From assembly GCA_015662065.1 (NCBI GenBank), contig DQUX01000391.1:1-10646 (forward strand): a stretch of 10,646 nt of DNA, read 5' to 3'. The notes beneath the pieces are model-generated. The model saw nothing but the letters and a program-made list of their open reading frames with translations, was not told the origin of the DNA and made no database searches. The DNA is from Anaerolineales bacterium. Its GTDB lineage: Bacteria > Chloroflexota > Anaerolineae > B4-G1 > DUEL01. Position numbers and translations under genes: made by a program. Shown here one piece after another: positions 1 through 7,185 of the stretch (within the stretch, counting starts at the first letter, position 1; the number at the start of each line of letters is the position of its first letter).

Positions 1-965
1 CGCTCTGCAGTACAGACCACCCGCCGGCCGCCGCACCGGGGGCAGAGCGCCGCCTCCTCGGCGGCAGCCCAGGTGTAGCGGCACTCAAGGCACAGGTGCC
101 GCCGTGTGGGCTGCGCCAGCTTCCTCAGGGCCTGGAGGATCTCCTCCAGGGTCTCGGGGGACTCGGGGATGCCCTCCCCCTCGATGCCGTGAAGCCGCTT
201 GTAGAGGGCCAGGAGTTCCTCGACTCCCCGGTGCAGGTTTTCCAGCACCGCGGCGAACCTCTCCCGGACCTCCTCGACCTGCGCCAGGCGGTATGCAAGC
301 ATTGCCGCCCGCGCTTTCTCGTCCGCCTCGAGCTCTTCCTGCCGCCTGAGGAAGCCGTGGTGGATCGCTTTATTGCGAACGGCCTTATGCCACCCTTCCA
401 GGTACAGCGGCGGAAGGGCGTAGTGAGCGACACAGCCGCTCACATACATGACCGTCTTCATCACCACGGCCCGCTCGGCGATGTACCCGACCCCGAGCCG
501 GTGCTCCGTGGAGATCGGTCCCGACTTCGGCGGTCGGGCCAGCAGGAAGAGCCAGATCCCGTATTCGATCACGGGCTCCCCTGCCTCCAGGCGCTTTTGG
601 ACCGAGGCGGGGATCAAGCTCCGGCGAGCCTCCTCCAGGGTTTCGACGGTGCTTTTCACCTGGAGGATGTAGGGTTCCCCGTTCGGGTAGCACCCGAACA
701 GGTACTTCCATCTCCCTGCCCCGTAGAGATCGCCGTACTTTCGGACCTCTACAAGGGCCTCCATCCCGTCCACATCTAGAACATAGATGTTCTGGCCGTG
801 GAGGTGGCGGCTGCTGCGGTATCCTTCACCCACCTCCACCACCACCCGGCCGTTTTCGACGCGGGGCGGGGCGTGCTTTCCCCAGGGTCCGCACTTGAAA
901 TCGACCAGATCTACCGGGACGGGGATGGTGCTGACGTCATTCCTCGGTCCTCTTGGTTTCCTCAT
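1..965 (-). CDS. Zinc-ribbon protein of unknown function next to the VWA gene (3' end outside window)
   Basis: I do not recognise the family. The frame is open from an ATG at 965 to the left edge, giving 321 residues without a stop. The ATG shares one base with the stop of the upstream VWA gene (TAATG), which points to translational coupling; there is no strong separate ribosome site. Residues 1-200 look globular and mixed alpha/beta. Residues 205-285 are charged and probably helical or coiled coil. Residues 292-311 form a zinc ribbon, Cys292-x2-Cys295 then Cys308-x2-Cys311, with the signatures CLECRYTW and CPRCGG. The same pattern ends the 418-aa protein at 3752-5008, so the two are probably paralogous at the C-terminus, and this gene probably ends soon after the window edge. 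Position after MoxR and VWA genes suggests a partner or client adaptor of that pair; this is inference. Confidence 0.8.
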   Translation of the reverse strand, partial: MRKPRGPRNDVSTIPVPVDLVDFKCGPWGKHAPPRVENGRVVVEVGEGYRSSRHLHGQNIYVLDVDGMEALVEVRKYGDLYGAGRWKYLFGCYPNGEPYILQVKSTVETLEEARRSLIPASVQKRLEAGEPVIEYGIWLFLLARPPKSGPISTEHRLGVGYIAERAVVMKTVMYVSGCVAHYALPPLYLEGWHKAVRNKAIHHGFLRRQEELEADEKARAAMLAYRLAQVEEVRERFAAVLENLHRGVEELLALYKRLHGIEGEGIPESPETLEEILQALRKLAQPTRRHLCLECRYTWAAAEEAALCPRCGGRRVVCTAE

Positions 966-2488
966 TACACGCCCCGGAAGACCTCGCGGGCCAGCCCCTC
1001 CCGCCCCCGCACGTCCCGGGCGAAGTCCAGCATCCGCTCGACGCGGTCCGACCACCGTCGGACCTCTTCTTCGGCGCTCGCCCCCAGGTCGACCAGCACC
1101 GAGAAGATGCGCGTGCCGGTCCGGCGCTTCCAGCCCACGAGGTCGTCCAGCCACTCGTCCGACACGCGGGCGATGCCGTCGGTCACGAAGACCACGTCTG
1201 CGCGCTGGAACCTCTGCTGCTCGCCGATGATGTCCCTGGCTGTGCCGAGGGCCAACTGGAAGTCCGTGCCCCCGCAGAAGAAGTGCTGTGCCAGGTCCAC
1301 CAGGTCGCCGGGTCGAACCTGCTGGTGCGGAGCCTCGAACACGACCGACCGCACCTGGCCCCCGGCGGAGAAGGCGACGCCGGCCCATGGCCGCTTCTGC
1401 CGCTGAGCCACGGCCAGCAGCGCCAGGGCTACCGCTTTGGCCCAGACCTCCTTCTCGCCCATCATCGACCCGCTCTCGTCCCAGACGACGACCAGCGGGC
1501 CCAGTCCGGCCTTCTCCCGGCCCCGCAGCCGGTACTGGAGCAGCTGTCCCAGGCCGAAGCGGCGGAGGAAGTCCTTCTTGAGGACGGGATGCCGGAGCCG
1601 GACGGCCTCCGAGGCCAGCAGCCGTCCCAGGTGCCGGCCTAGCTCTACGCCGTACACCTCCCCCACCCCACTCTTTACCTTCTCCGCTTGTGCCGCCAGG
1701 GCCAGGTTCCGCAGGCGGCCGGCCAGGCGGGCGATGCGCCGGAGCTTCTTCGACTCCGCTATCGCCCGTGCCAGTGCCAACCGCTCTTCCGGGGGAACCC
1801 GGCTGCCCACCCCGGCGGAGAGACCCCACCCGGCCATCTCCTCGCCTCGCTCCTTCAGGTCCTGCGCTGCCTGTCGCGCGGCCATGCGCAGGCGCCGGCG
1901 GGCGCCCTCGTCGAGTCCCTCGACGGCCCGGTCGGCCGCCCGTTCGGCCCGTTGTCGGGCTTTCTGGGCCGCATTCAGGGCAGCCTGTATGCGGGCCTCC
2001 ACGTCCGGGTGGGCATTGCCCTGCTTGGCCCCGTCGGCCAGGGCCGCGGCCAGGGCCTCCTGCCTGCGAGCCTCCCGCTCGGCGTCGGCGGCTTCCCGGA
2101 TCTGCTGCTTCTGTTCTTCGGTCAAAACCTCGAACAGGCGGCCGGCCAAGGTCGCCGCCCCCAGGATGGACATGGCCTCGTCCAGCCGTGTCCGCACCCG
2201 CATCTCCTCCCAGCGGGCCTCACCCGCCACCTCCTCCAGGACGGCCCGGTTGAGGCGGGAGGAGGGCGCGATCTCCGACGCGTCCCGCAGGGCCGGGCGG
2301 GCTTTGTACAGGCCCAGCGCCGTGTCCTGCAGGAGCCGGAGGGCGGGCGGGTAGTCCTGGGCCGCAGGGTCGTCCAGTGCCTGGGCAACGGGGCGGGCCT
2401 CGCCGGCCCGGTCGGCCAGGTCCAGGTCGAAGGTGTCGAGGCCCGCCCAGGCGTGCTCGCTGCGCCGGGAGGCGGGATAGAACTTCAT
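965..2488 (-). CDS. VWA-domain protein, ViaA/CoxE type, partner of the MoxR ATPase
   Basis: The protein has 507 residues. The start at 2488 (MKFYPASRR) is chosen because a GGGAGGT ribosome site lies at 2494-2500, overlapping the stop of the MoxR gene; the frame stays open to 2992, but that part is antisense-like shadow inside the ATPase gene. Residues 80-300 are Ala/Arg/Glu-rich and probably a long helical region. Residues 332-500 are a von Willebrand factor A domain with a complete metal site: DESGSM (Asp337, Ser339, Ser341), Thr408 in GGTDF and Asp437 in VTDG. A C-terminal VWA after a helical N-terminus is the layout of ViaA and CoxE. In those systems the VWA protein pairs with a MoxR-family AAA+ ATPase, encoded here directly upstream with an 11-bp gap. 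A substrate-binding or regulatory subunit of that complex is the likely role; the substrate is unknown. Confidence 0.88.
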   Translation of the reverse strand: MKFYPASRRSEHAWAGLDTFDLDLADRAGEARPVAQALDDPAAQDYPPALRLLQDTALGLYKARPALRDASEIAPSSRLNRAVLEEVAGEARWEEMRVRTRLDEAMSILGAATLAGRLFEVLTEEQKQQIREAADAEREARRQEALAAALADGAKQGNAHPDVEARIQAALNAAQKARQRAERAADRAVEGLDEGARRRLRMAARQAAQDLKERGEEMAGWGLSAGVGSRVPPEERLALARAIAESKKLRRIARLAGRLRNLALAAQAEKVKSGVGEVYGVELGRHLGRLLASEAVRLRHPVLKKDFLRRFGLGQLLQYRLRGREKAGLGPLVVVWDESGSMMGEKEVWAKAVALALLAVAQRQKRPWAGVAFSAGGQVRSVVFEAPHQQVRPGDLVDLAQHFFCGGTDFQLALGTARDIIGEQQRFQRADVVFVTDGIARVSDEWLDDLVGWKRRTGTRIFSVLVDLGASAEEEVRRWSDRVERMLDFARDVRGREGLAREVFRGV

Positions 2489-2493
2489 CTCCC

Positions 2494-2500
2494 ACCTCCC
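2494..2500 (-). promoter_or_regulatory. Ribosome binding site of the VWA gene
   Basis: On the minus strand GGGAGGT lies five bases before the ATG at 2488 and overlaps the last base of the MoxR stop codon. It fixes the start of the VWA gene and rejects the longer open frame to 2992. Confidence 0.75.
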
Positions 2501-3693
2501 TAGACACCCATCCGCCGCATCAGCTCCGCCTGCCACCCCCGGGCCTGCTCGATCGCTTGGTCGAGCAGCTCCCGCGTCCGGGTGGACGCCCCTTCCCTTT
2601 CTGCAAGCTCTTCGAGCTTCTGGAGGCGCTCCCGGATCTCGCCCAGCGCCTCCAGGACCACGTTGGAGGCCTGAGCGTTGAGTTGGCGGGCGTTCCCGGC
2701 GTCGCCGGTCTCCCTGGCCTGACGGGCCTCTTGTTCCAGGCGGTCCGCTTCGGCCGCTGCCCGGGAGTAGGCCTCGTACGCGGCCTCCTTCGCCTCCAGG
2801 ACGGCCTGCCGGGTGGGATTCGCCACCCCGTATACTACCCCCATCACGTCGGGGATCTGGGATGGGTCCTGCCAGCACACCCAGACCAGGGCCTCCAGGT
2901 CGTCCGTCGTAACGGACGTCCTGCCGTCCAGGAAGGTGAAAGCCTGCAGGACGCTGGCCCGGCCCGGCTGCCCGTGGATGGCCTTGACCCACCGCCGGTC
3001 CGAGACCGTGATGCCCAGCCGGGCCAGCTCATCCTTCAGGACGACGACCCGGTCCAGGATGACCCCGGGTATCTCCACCCGGGCGGCAGCCTCCTGCTCC
3101 TCGCGGAGCTCCTCCCGAGACAGGACCTGGGGGACCCCGTCCAGGCTCGGGGGAGCGGCCAGGAGCCGGCGGAAGGCCGCCCGGTCCTGGACGTAGTCGA
3201 CTTGGACACGCAGGAGGAACCGGTCCCAGACTGCCTCCAGGCCCTCCTCGCGGGGCGTCTCGTTGCTGGCCCCCACGAGTGAGATCAGGGGGCAGGGCTG
3301 GGGTGTACCGCCGTTGTGGTACACCCGTTCCTCCATCAGGGGAAGCAGGAGATTCAAGATCGCCCAGTTCCCCTTGAACACCTCGTCCACGAAGGCGAGT
3401 TCCGCCTCCGGCAGCATCCCTGCTGTCCGATGGCGGTACTCGCCCTGTTCGTAGGCTGCCAGGTCCATCGGACCTAGCAGGGCCTCGGGGGGAGAGGTGG
3501 GGTTGAGGAGGGTGTGGAAGTAGGAGAGCCCCCCAAGTGCGCGGGCGAAACCGCGCACCATGAAGGACTTGGCCGTGCCGGTGGGACCGAGGAAGACCAC
3601 GTGCTCCCGGGCCAGGACGGCGACGGCCAGGGCCCGCAGCGCGTCGTCGCGCTCGGCGAGTGCGCCAGACAGTGTCTTGACCACCCTTTCCAT
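2500..3693 (-). CDS. MoxR-family AAA+ ATPase, RavA type
   Basis: The protein has 397 residues. AAA+ motifs are complete: Walker A GPTGTAKS at 36-43, Walker B FVDE at 101-104, sensor 1 GASNE at 141-145, a probable arginine finger in WDRF (Arg158), and a sensor-2 region near SDRRW (231-235). Several stretches match the RavA subgroup: the SPPEALLGP segment (67-75), the LPEAEL segment (94-99), and the VQDRAAFR segment after the Arg finger. Residues 295-390 are Ala/Glu/Arg-rich and probably a helical C-terminal arm, unlike the folded LARA domain of E. coli RavA as I recall it. The start is set by AAGGAGGT at 3701-3708, seven bases before the ATG. MoxR ATPases act as chaperone-like remodellers together with VWA proteins, and such a gene follows directly. 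The target cannot be read from the sequence. Confidence 0.92.
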   Translation of the reverse strand: MERVVKTLSGALAERDDALRALAVAVLAREHVVFLGPTGTAKSFMVRGFARALGGLSYFHTLLNPTSPPEALLGPMDLAAYEQGEYRHRTAGMLPEAELAFVDEVFKGNWAILNLLLPLMEERVYHNGGTPQPCPLISLVGASNETPREEGLEAVWDRFLLRVQVDYVQDRAAFRRLLAAPPSLDGVPQVLSREELREEQEAAARVEIPGVILDRVVVLKDELARLGITVSDRRWVKAIHGQPGRASVLQAFTFLDGRTSVTTDDLEALVWVCWQDPSQIPDVMGVVYGVANPTRQAVLEAKEAAYEAYSRAAAEADRLEQEARQARETGDAGNARQLNAQASNVVLEALGEIRERLQKLEELAEREGASTRTRELLDQAIEQARGWQAELMRRMGV

Positions 3694-3751
3694 CTTTTTT
3701 ACCTCCTTTTAATCTTTAATCTAATTGCTTCTAATTAATCAGGGTTAATAA
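3694..3751 (-). other. AT-rich spacer before the MoxR gene
   Basis: These 58 bases between the 418-aa gene and the MoxR gene are very AT-rich against GC-rich flanks. On the minus strand the motif GATTAA occurs three times before the AAGGAGGT ribosome site. I see no clear -35/-10 pair. It may hold a promoter or simply keep the ribosome site unstructured. Confidence 0.4.
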
Positions 3752-5008
3752 TCAGCCTGTCTGCCTGCTGGCAACCCGGTTCGACTTGCACCGGGGGCAG
3801 AAGACAGGCTCGGCAGATCCCTGACTCTCCCACACGTAGTGGCAGTCGAGGCAGACGCTGCGCCATGTGTGGGAAGTAACTTCTTGGGCCACCAGGTCTA
3901 GACTCGCCTGCCCTTTCCGGGCGCCCCCGACTAGGTCGCCGATCCGTTTAAGGACGGACCCGAGGGCGTCAACGCGGGCGGCGGCCTGATCGTCCGACTC
4001 GTCGTCGGTCGGCCGGGTCAGGGCGGCCGCCTCGCGGATAACGTCCAGCAGCATGCGGTTTCCCAGGTCTTCCAGCATCTGCACCCGGGAAGCGAGGCTG
4101 CGCAGCCTCTCGCTGGCCCGCCCTCGCAGGCCGCCGTGGGTTCGGAGTACCTCAAGGGTGCCCTGCACCGCCTCGTCGACCTCCCGCAGGAGAGCATCGA
4201 GGACCTGTTCCAGGGGAGTTTGGAGGCTCTCCGCCATCTGACGGTACCGCTCCAGCCGTTGGCGGAACATCTCCTCCTGGCGCCGGATGGCTGCCCTCTC
4301 CCGCTCGAGTTCGCGCCGATGCCGGATGCGCTCCTGGCGCAGGAGCTCCTCCTCCAGCAGCGAAGGGGTGGCGATGGCGGGAGTGAAGTACTCCAATACC
4401 AGCTTCTCCTCGATCTGCCGTGGCGTAGGCATCCGGGCCAGGGTCCGGGCGACGATGCCCTCCACGAAGTCGTCGCGGGGAGGGAGGTCCTCCGCCCGGG
4501 CAGCCTGGAGCGCCGTGTAGGCCTCCTCCGCGGAGCGGGTGAAGTCATCGACGAGACGCCGAAGGTGCTGGTCGTACCGGTCGATGAGGCGCTCCCGGCG
4601 GCGCGCCTCCCACTCTGCCTGGATCTCCCGGAACTGCTCCAGCCATCCTGACCAATCCCTGTACCCCACCCACCGGTACGGGTACATGAACTCCACCTTG
4701 ATGCCCACCGCGTCGAGGGCGTCTCGAACGCGCTGGGCATCGTTTCGGAAGGGGCGGATCTCGTCGGGGTCGATCAGGTACCGAGGGGGGCGTCGGTACC
4801 TGAGTGGACGGACCGACTCCTCCGGGACCCCCAGCTCCAGCCAGGTCGCCTGGCTGGTGAACATGGTCAGGCCGCCTGCGTAGACCCTGACGAAGGTGCC
4901 CATCTGGGTCAGGATCTCCAGGTCGAGTCTGACCAGCTCGACGCGGTCTTCGGGAACGCCAAACTGCGTCCCGTGTTTGCGGCGCAGTTCGCTTAGCGCC
5001 GTGTTCAC
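3752..5008 (-). CDS. Coiled-coil protein with C-terminal zinc ribbon, upstream of MoxR-VWA
   Basis: The protein has 418 residues from a GTG at 5008, with AGGAGGG at 5014-5020 five bases before it. The frame is open further upstream to 5314, but that part overlaps the 226-aa gene and crosses a hairpin, so it is rejected. Residues 20-120 are a mixed domain containing LIDPDEIRPF (78-87). Residues 125-300 are highly charged (runs such as RRELERERAAIRRQEE) and probably coiled coil. Residues 386-407 form a zinc ribbon, Cys386-x2-Cys389 and Cys404-x2-Cys407, with CLDCHYVW and CPRCKS. The N-terminal layout resembles, from memory, DUF3150-type proteins found beside MoxR/VWA-like genes on mobile elements; that is a guess needing a profile search. 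The zinc ribbon closely matches that of the protein at 1-965. A scaffold or adaptor for the ATPase is inferred from position only. Confidence 0.85.
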   Translation of the reverse strand: MNTALSELRRKHGTQFGVPEDRVELVRLDLEILTQMGTFVRVYAGGLTMFTSQATWLELGVPEESVRPLRYRRPPRYLIDPDEIRPFRNDAQRVRDALDAVGIKVEFMYPYRWVGYRDWSGWLEQFREIQAEWEARRRERLIDRYDQHLRRLVDDFTRSAEEAYTALQAARAEDLPPRDDFVEGIVARTLARMPTPRQIEEKLVLEYFTPAIATPSLLEEELLRQERIRHRRELERERAAIRRQEEMFRQRLERYRQMAESLQTPLEQVLDALLREVDEAVQGTLEVLRTHGGLRGRASERLRSLASRVQMLEDLGNRMLLDVIREAAALTRPTDDESDDQAAARVDALGSVLKRIGDLVGGARKGQASLDLVAQEVTSHTWRSVCLDCHYVWESQGSAEPVFCPRCKSNRVASRQTG

Positions 5009-5013
5009 TTTTT

Positions 5014-5020
5014 CCCTCCT
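5014..5020 (-). promoter_or_regulatory. Ribosome binding site deciding a GTG start
   Basis: Minus-strand AGGAGGG lies five bases (all A) before the GTG at 5008. It selects this GTG over the longer open frame. Confidence 0.75.
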
Positions 5021-5025
5021 GCCTA

Positions 5026-5050
5026 CCGCCGTGCGTCGGCGGTTTTTTTT
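5026..5050 (+). terminator. Intrinsic-terminator-like hairpin, plus-strand orientation
   Basis: CCGCCG (5026-5031) and CGGCGG (5037-5042) form a perfect 6-bp GC stem with a 5-base loop. Eight T follow at 5043-5050, so the U-tract is on the plus-strand transcript. All genes here are on the minus strand, where the same hairpin is preceded by A8 and followed by the ribosome site of the 418-aa gene, with no U-tract. It could stop antisense transcription or act as a leader hairpin. Confidence 0.55.
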
Positions 5051-5052
5051 AT

Positions 5053-5733
5053 TTATTTGATGTCTCCGACCGCCTCCAGTATCCGTTCCAGCTCCTGTTC
5101 GCCGGCGGCCCGGCGGAGCAGAATTAGGTCCGGATACGGCCGGATCCAGTCGGGGGCGAGACGAGCTTGGAGTTCCTGCATGGGAAAGGGAGAACCCCGT
5201 CTGGCCTTCACCACCGCACCCCGCTCCGACGCAGCCGCGTAGAGATCGGCGGGGGTGTGTTTCATGGCGACGCTGGTGAGGTTCAGCGAGGTGCAGTTCA
5301 CGGCAACCGACCACCGTCCGGCCCGATGCACCTTCAGCAGGCGCTTTGCCAGATCGGCTCCGTTCACTCCCTGCCGTAGATCGTCAACAAAGGGGGCAAC
5401 GGCGGGGATACACTCCAGGCAGGTCATGATGTTATCCAGGGGAATGCGGGGGTGCTTGATCAAGTACTCGATCACCCCTCGGGCTGCAGCGGGGTACTCC
5501 TGCCCCGCATGATCCCGCAGCCACCAGAGAATGTACTTGAGGCTCCCCCGGCCTCCCTTTTCGCCCAGCCTGCCGTCCGCGGCCCGGATCATGTAGTTTG
5601 CGATCTCCCGCTCTCGCTGGCCGCGGACATGTCGTTTGATCCACCGTCGGATCTCCGCTGCGTCCTCGGTCGACGGTGGATCGACCCTTCGCCGCCGGGC
5701 CAGAATTCGGGCGTACACTTGCAGAGGGGTCAT
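5053..5733 (-). CDS. Hypothetical 226-aa protein downstream of the primase
   Basis: I do not recognise the family. The ATG at 5733 overlaps the primase stop (ATGA), with GGAGGG at 5738-5743, so the two are translationally coupled. The first 140 residues look helical: a basic N-terminus (ILARRRR, 10-16), several Trp/Tyr helices around 65-95, and a lone CLEC at 105-108 that is not enough for a zinc site. Residues 140-226 look mixed. There is no signal peptide or convincing membrane segment. Tight coupling to the primase suggests a replication-linked role, such as a primase partner or a DNA-binding protein, but the sequence gives no direct support. The stop is followed by an AT-rich run and the hairpin at 5026-5050, which may mark a boundary before the zinc-ribbon/MoxR block. 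Confidence 0.8.
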   Translation of the reverse strand: MTPLQVYARILARRRRVDPPSTEDAAEIRRWIKRHVRGQREREIANYMIRAADGRLGEKGGRGSLKYILWWLRDHAGQEYPAAARGVIEYLIKHPRIPLDNIMTCLECIPAVAPFVDDLRQGVNGADLAKRLLKVHRAGRWSVAVNCTSLNLTSVAMKHTPADLYAAASERGAVVKARRGSPFPMQELQARLAPDWIRPYPDLILLRRAAGEQELERILEAVGDIK

Positions 5734-6881
5734 CGTTCCCTCCACTTCGCCCATTCGTCCAGCCAGGCCTCCATCTCCCCGGTCTGGTCCAGGTCGTTCA
5801 CGTCCTTGACGCCGGGGGGAAGGTCGATGATCCTGCCGTGGCCGATCTCCAGGATCCACCGGAGAGTAGCAGCCTGCCCCCTCGTCAGGTGCACCTGCCC
5901 GCCGGCGGCCAGCTTCTCAAGCCACCGGGCGGCGGCTTTGTTCCGGCGCACCTCGGAGGTGTTCAGCAGGCTGCCGATGTCGGCTTCCGGGTCGTCGTTT
6001 TGGGGAATGAAGTAGAGGTCGGGGACGGCCTTCAATTCGGCTGCACGCTTCCCCCAAAGGGCGGTGCCCATCACGGCAACGGCCTGCACGCCGTGCCGCT
6101 CCAGGGAAAGCATGCAGAATATCCCCTCCACTACGGCAACCGGCTTCTGTCGCTGCACGCGGGCCAGCCCATACAGAGGCCTAGACAGTCCCGGCAGCGA
6201 CAGATAGCGGGGCTCCCTGTCCCCCCCGAGGGATCGCCCTACCATGTGGGTGACGGTCCCGTCGGGGGTGCGATCGGGGATGACAATCCGACCACGCATG
6301 AATTCCCTGCGGCCTCGCAGGAGCCCGACGGTGGTGAAGGGGGACGGAGATAGCCGCAGGAGTTCCATGGCAGGGGAGAGATCCCTTCCCGAGCACCATC
6401 CGATGGCGAAGCGTCGGATGGTATCCGGATCGATCTTCCGCTGTTCCAGATAGCGGCGGGCGGGATGATCCGGAGGGAGCGACCATAGGCGGGCATGGTA
6501 CACCCGGACGGCCTCTCCCAGCGCCCGGTACTCTGCCGCATCCGGCTCCGGGGGACGTTCCACAGGCCGTGCAGCGGCAGGGGGAGTAGAGACGGGAGAC
6601 TTTGCCGACGGCAGATTGCCGCCTGCCAAGATGCGGCAGGCTTCGTCGAATCCTACATTGTGCATCCCGGCAATGAAGTCGATCACGTCCCCCCTTGCCC
6701 CGCACCCGAAGCAGACCCACCGGCCCGATTCGGGGTAGACGGCAAAGGAGGGGGATTTGTCCTCATGGAAGGGGCAGAGTCCCATAAAGGCCTTGCCCCT
6801 TCGCCGAAGGCGAATGTATCTGGAAACAACGCCCTCAACGGGGTTGTCCGCCTTCAGCCTTTTTATGCTTTTTGTGTCCAT
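5730..6881 (-). CDS. DnaG-type primase, short form (CHC2 zinc finger plus TOPRIM-like core)
   Basis: The protein has 383 residues, against about 600 for a cellular DnaG, and lacks the C-terminal helicase-binding domain. The zinc finger is Cys36-x2-His39 (CPFHEDKSPSF) and Cys57-x2-Cys60 (CFGCGARGDVIDF). Residues 90-115 are a Pro/Ala linker. The RNA-polymerase core includes RGRIVIP (196-202), LYGLA (236-240) and the TOPRIM glutamate in VVEG (Glu252), followed by AVMGTA. The second TOPRIM motif reads PQNDDPEAD (293-301) where DxD followed by AG is usual, so the first Asp seems to be Gln294. The family motif KDVNDL is present at 359-364. The start is supported by AGAGGAAGAGA before the ATG, inside the upstream gene, with a 47-base overlap. 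It would make RNA primers for an element- or lineage-specific replication system. Confidence 0.9.
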   Translation of the reverse strand: MDTKSIKRLKADNPVEGVVSRYIRLRRRGKAFMGLCPFHEDKSPSFAVYPESGRWVCFGCGARGDVIDFIAGMHNVGFDEACRILAGGNLPSAKSPVSTPPAAARPVERPPEPDAAEYRALGEAVRVYHARLWSLPPDHPARRYLEQRKIDPDTIRRFAIGWCSGRDLSPAMELLRLSPSPFTTVGLLRGRREFMRGRIVIPDRTPDGTVTHMVGRSLGGDREPRYLSLPGLSRPLYGLARVQRQKPVAVVEGIFCMLSLERHGVQAVAVMGTALWGKRAAELKAVPDLYFIPQNDDPEADIGSLLNTSEVRRNKAAARWLEKLAAGGQVHLTRGQAATLRWILEIGHGRIIDLPPGVKDVNDLDQTGEMEAWLDEWAKWRER

Positions 6882-7173
6882 TCTCTTCCTCTGCCACCGG
6901 GCGCACGATGAAGAGGACGGGGCCTCTCACGGCCACCCGATCTGTTGGATAGGCCGTTCCCCCGACCTCTATCCACCCCGATGTGGGGTAGGACAGCAGC
7001 CCGATGGCGAATCGTTTCGAGGCGGGATCTAGGTTCTCGACCACGGCGACGGTCCCCTCTCCGACCACCCCACCGTCGACGAAGACGGTGTACGATCCAT
7101 CTGCCCTGTTCGCCACGGCCCGTGTCGGGGAGCCGTGGGCAAGGGCATGGGCCAGCATTCGGATAGGGTCCAT
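6835..7173 (-). CDS. Hypothetical 112-aa protein between RadC and primase
   Basis: The family is not recognised. The product looks like a small beta-rich domain (residues 20-95, many Val/Gly/Thr strands such as GSYTVFVDGG) with a hydrophilic tail containing HKKHKK (100-105). The ATG at 7173 is only 12 bases after the RadC stop. That gap is pure A/T and carries no Shine-Dalgarno sequence, which is unusual in this window; another ATG at codon 6 (7158) is no better served. Translation may depend on coupling to RadC. The 3' end overlaps the primase start by 47 bases and contains the primase ribosome site. The frame is well maintained and fits the gene array, so I take it as real, with an uncertain start. 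Confidence 0.7.
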   Translation of the reverse strand: MDPIRMLAHALAHGSPTRAVANRADGSYTVFVDGGVVGEGTVAVVENLDPASKRFAIGLLSYPTSGWIEVGGTAYPTDRVAVRGPVLFIVRPVAEEENGHKKHKKAEGGQPR

Positions 7174-7185
7174 ATTAATTATAAT

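Noticed and set aside
131..150. Near-palindrome CCTGGAGGA-TC-TCCTCCAGG in the left-edge gene
   Set aside because: It is explained by Leu-Glu and Leu-Gln codons (LEEILQ) in GC-rich coding DNA and is isolated.
2489..2992. N-terminal extension of the VWA protein to 2992
   Set aside because: The extension lies inside the MoxR gene in another frame, is Gly/Arg/Pro-rich, and a strong ribosome site marks the start at 2488.
96..3282. Long plus-strand open frames (for example 953-1642, 1437-2354, 1688-2503, 2377-3282)
   Set aside because: They lie opposite well-supported minus-strand genes, have Arg/Pro/Ser-rich low-complexity translations, no ribosome sites and no recognisable motifs. They are side effects of high GC.
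5009..5314. N-terminal extension of the 418-aa protein to 5314
   Set aside because: It would overlap the 226-aa gene and run through the hairpin and AT-rich run. The GTG at 5008 has AGGAGGG five bases upstream.
7178..7183. TATAAT on the minus strand as a promoter for the 112-aa gene
   Set aside because: No sequence resembling TTGACA lies 16-18 bp upstream, and the spacer is simply A/T-rich.
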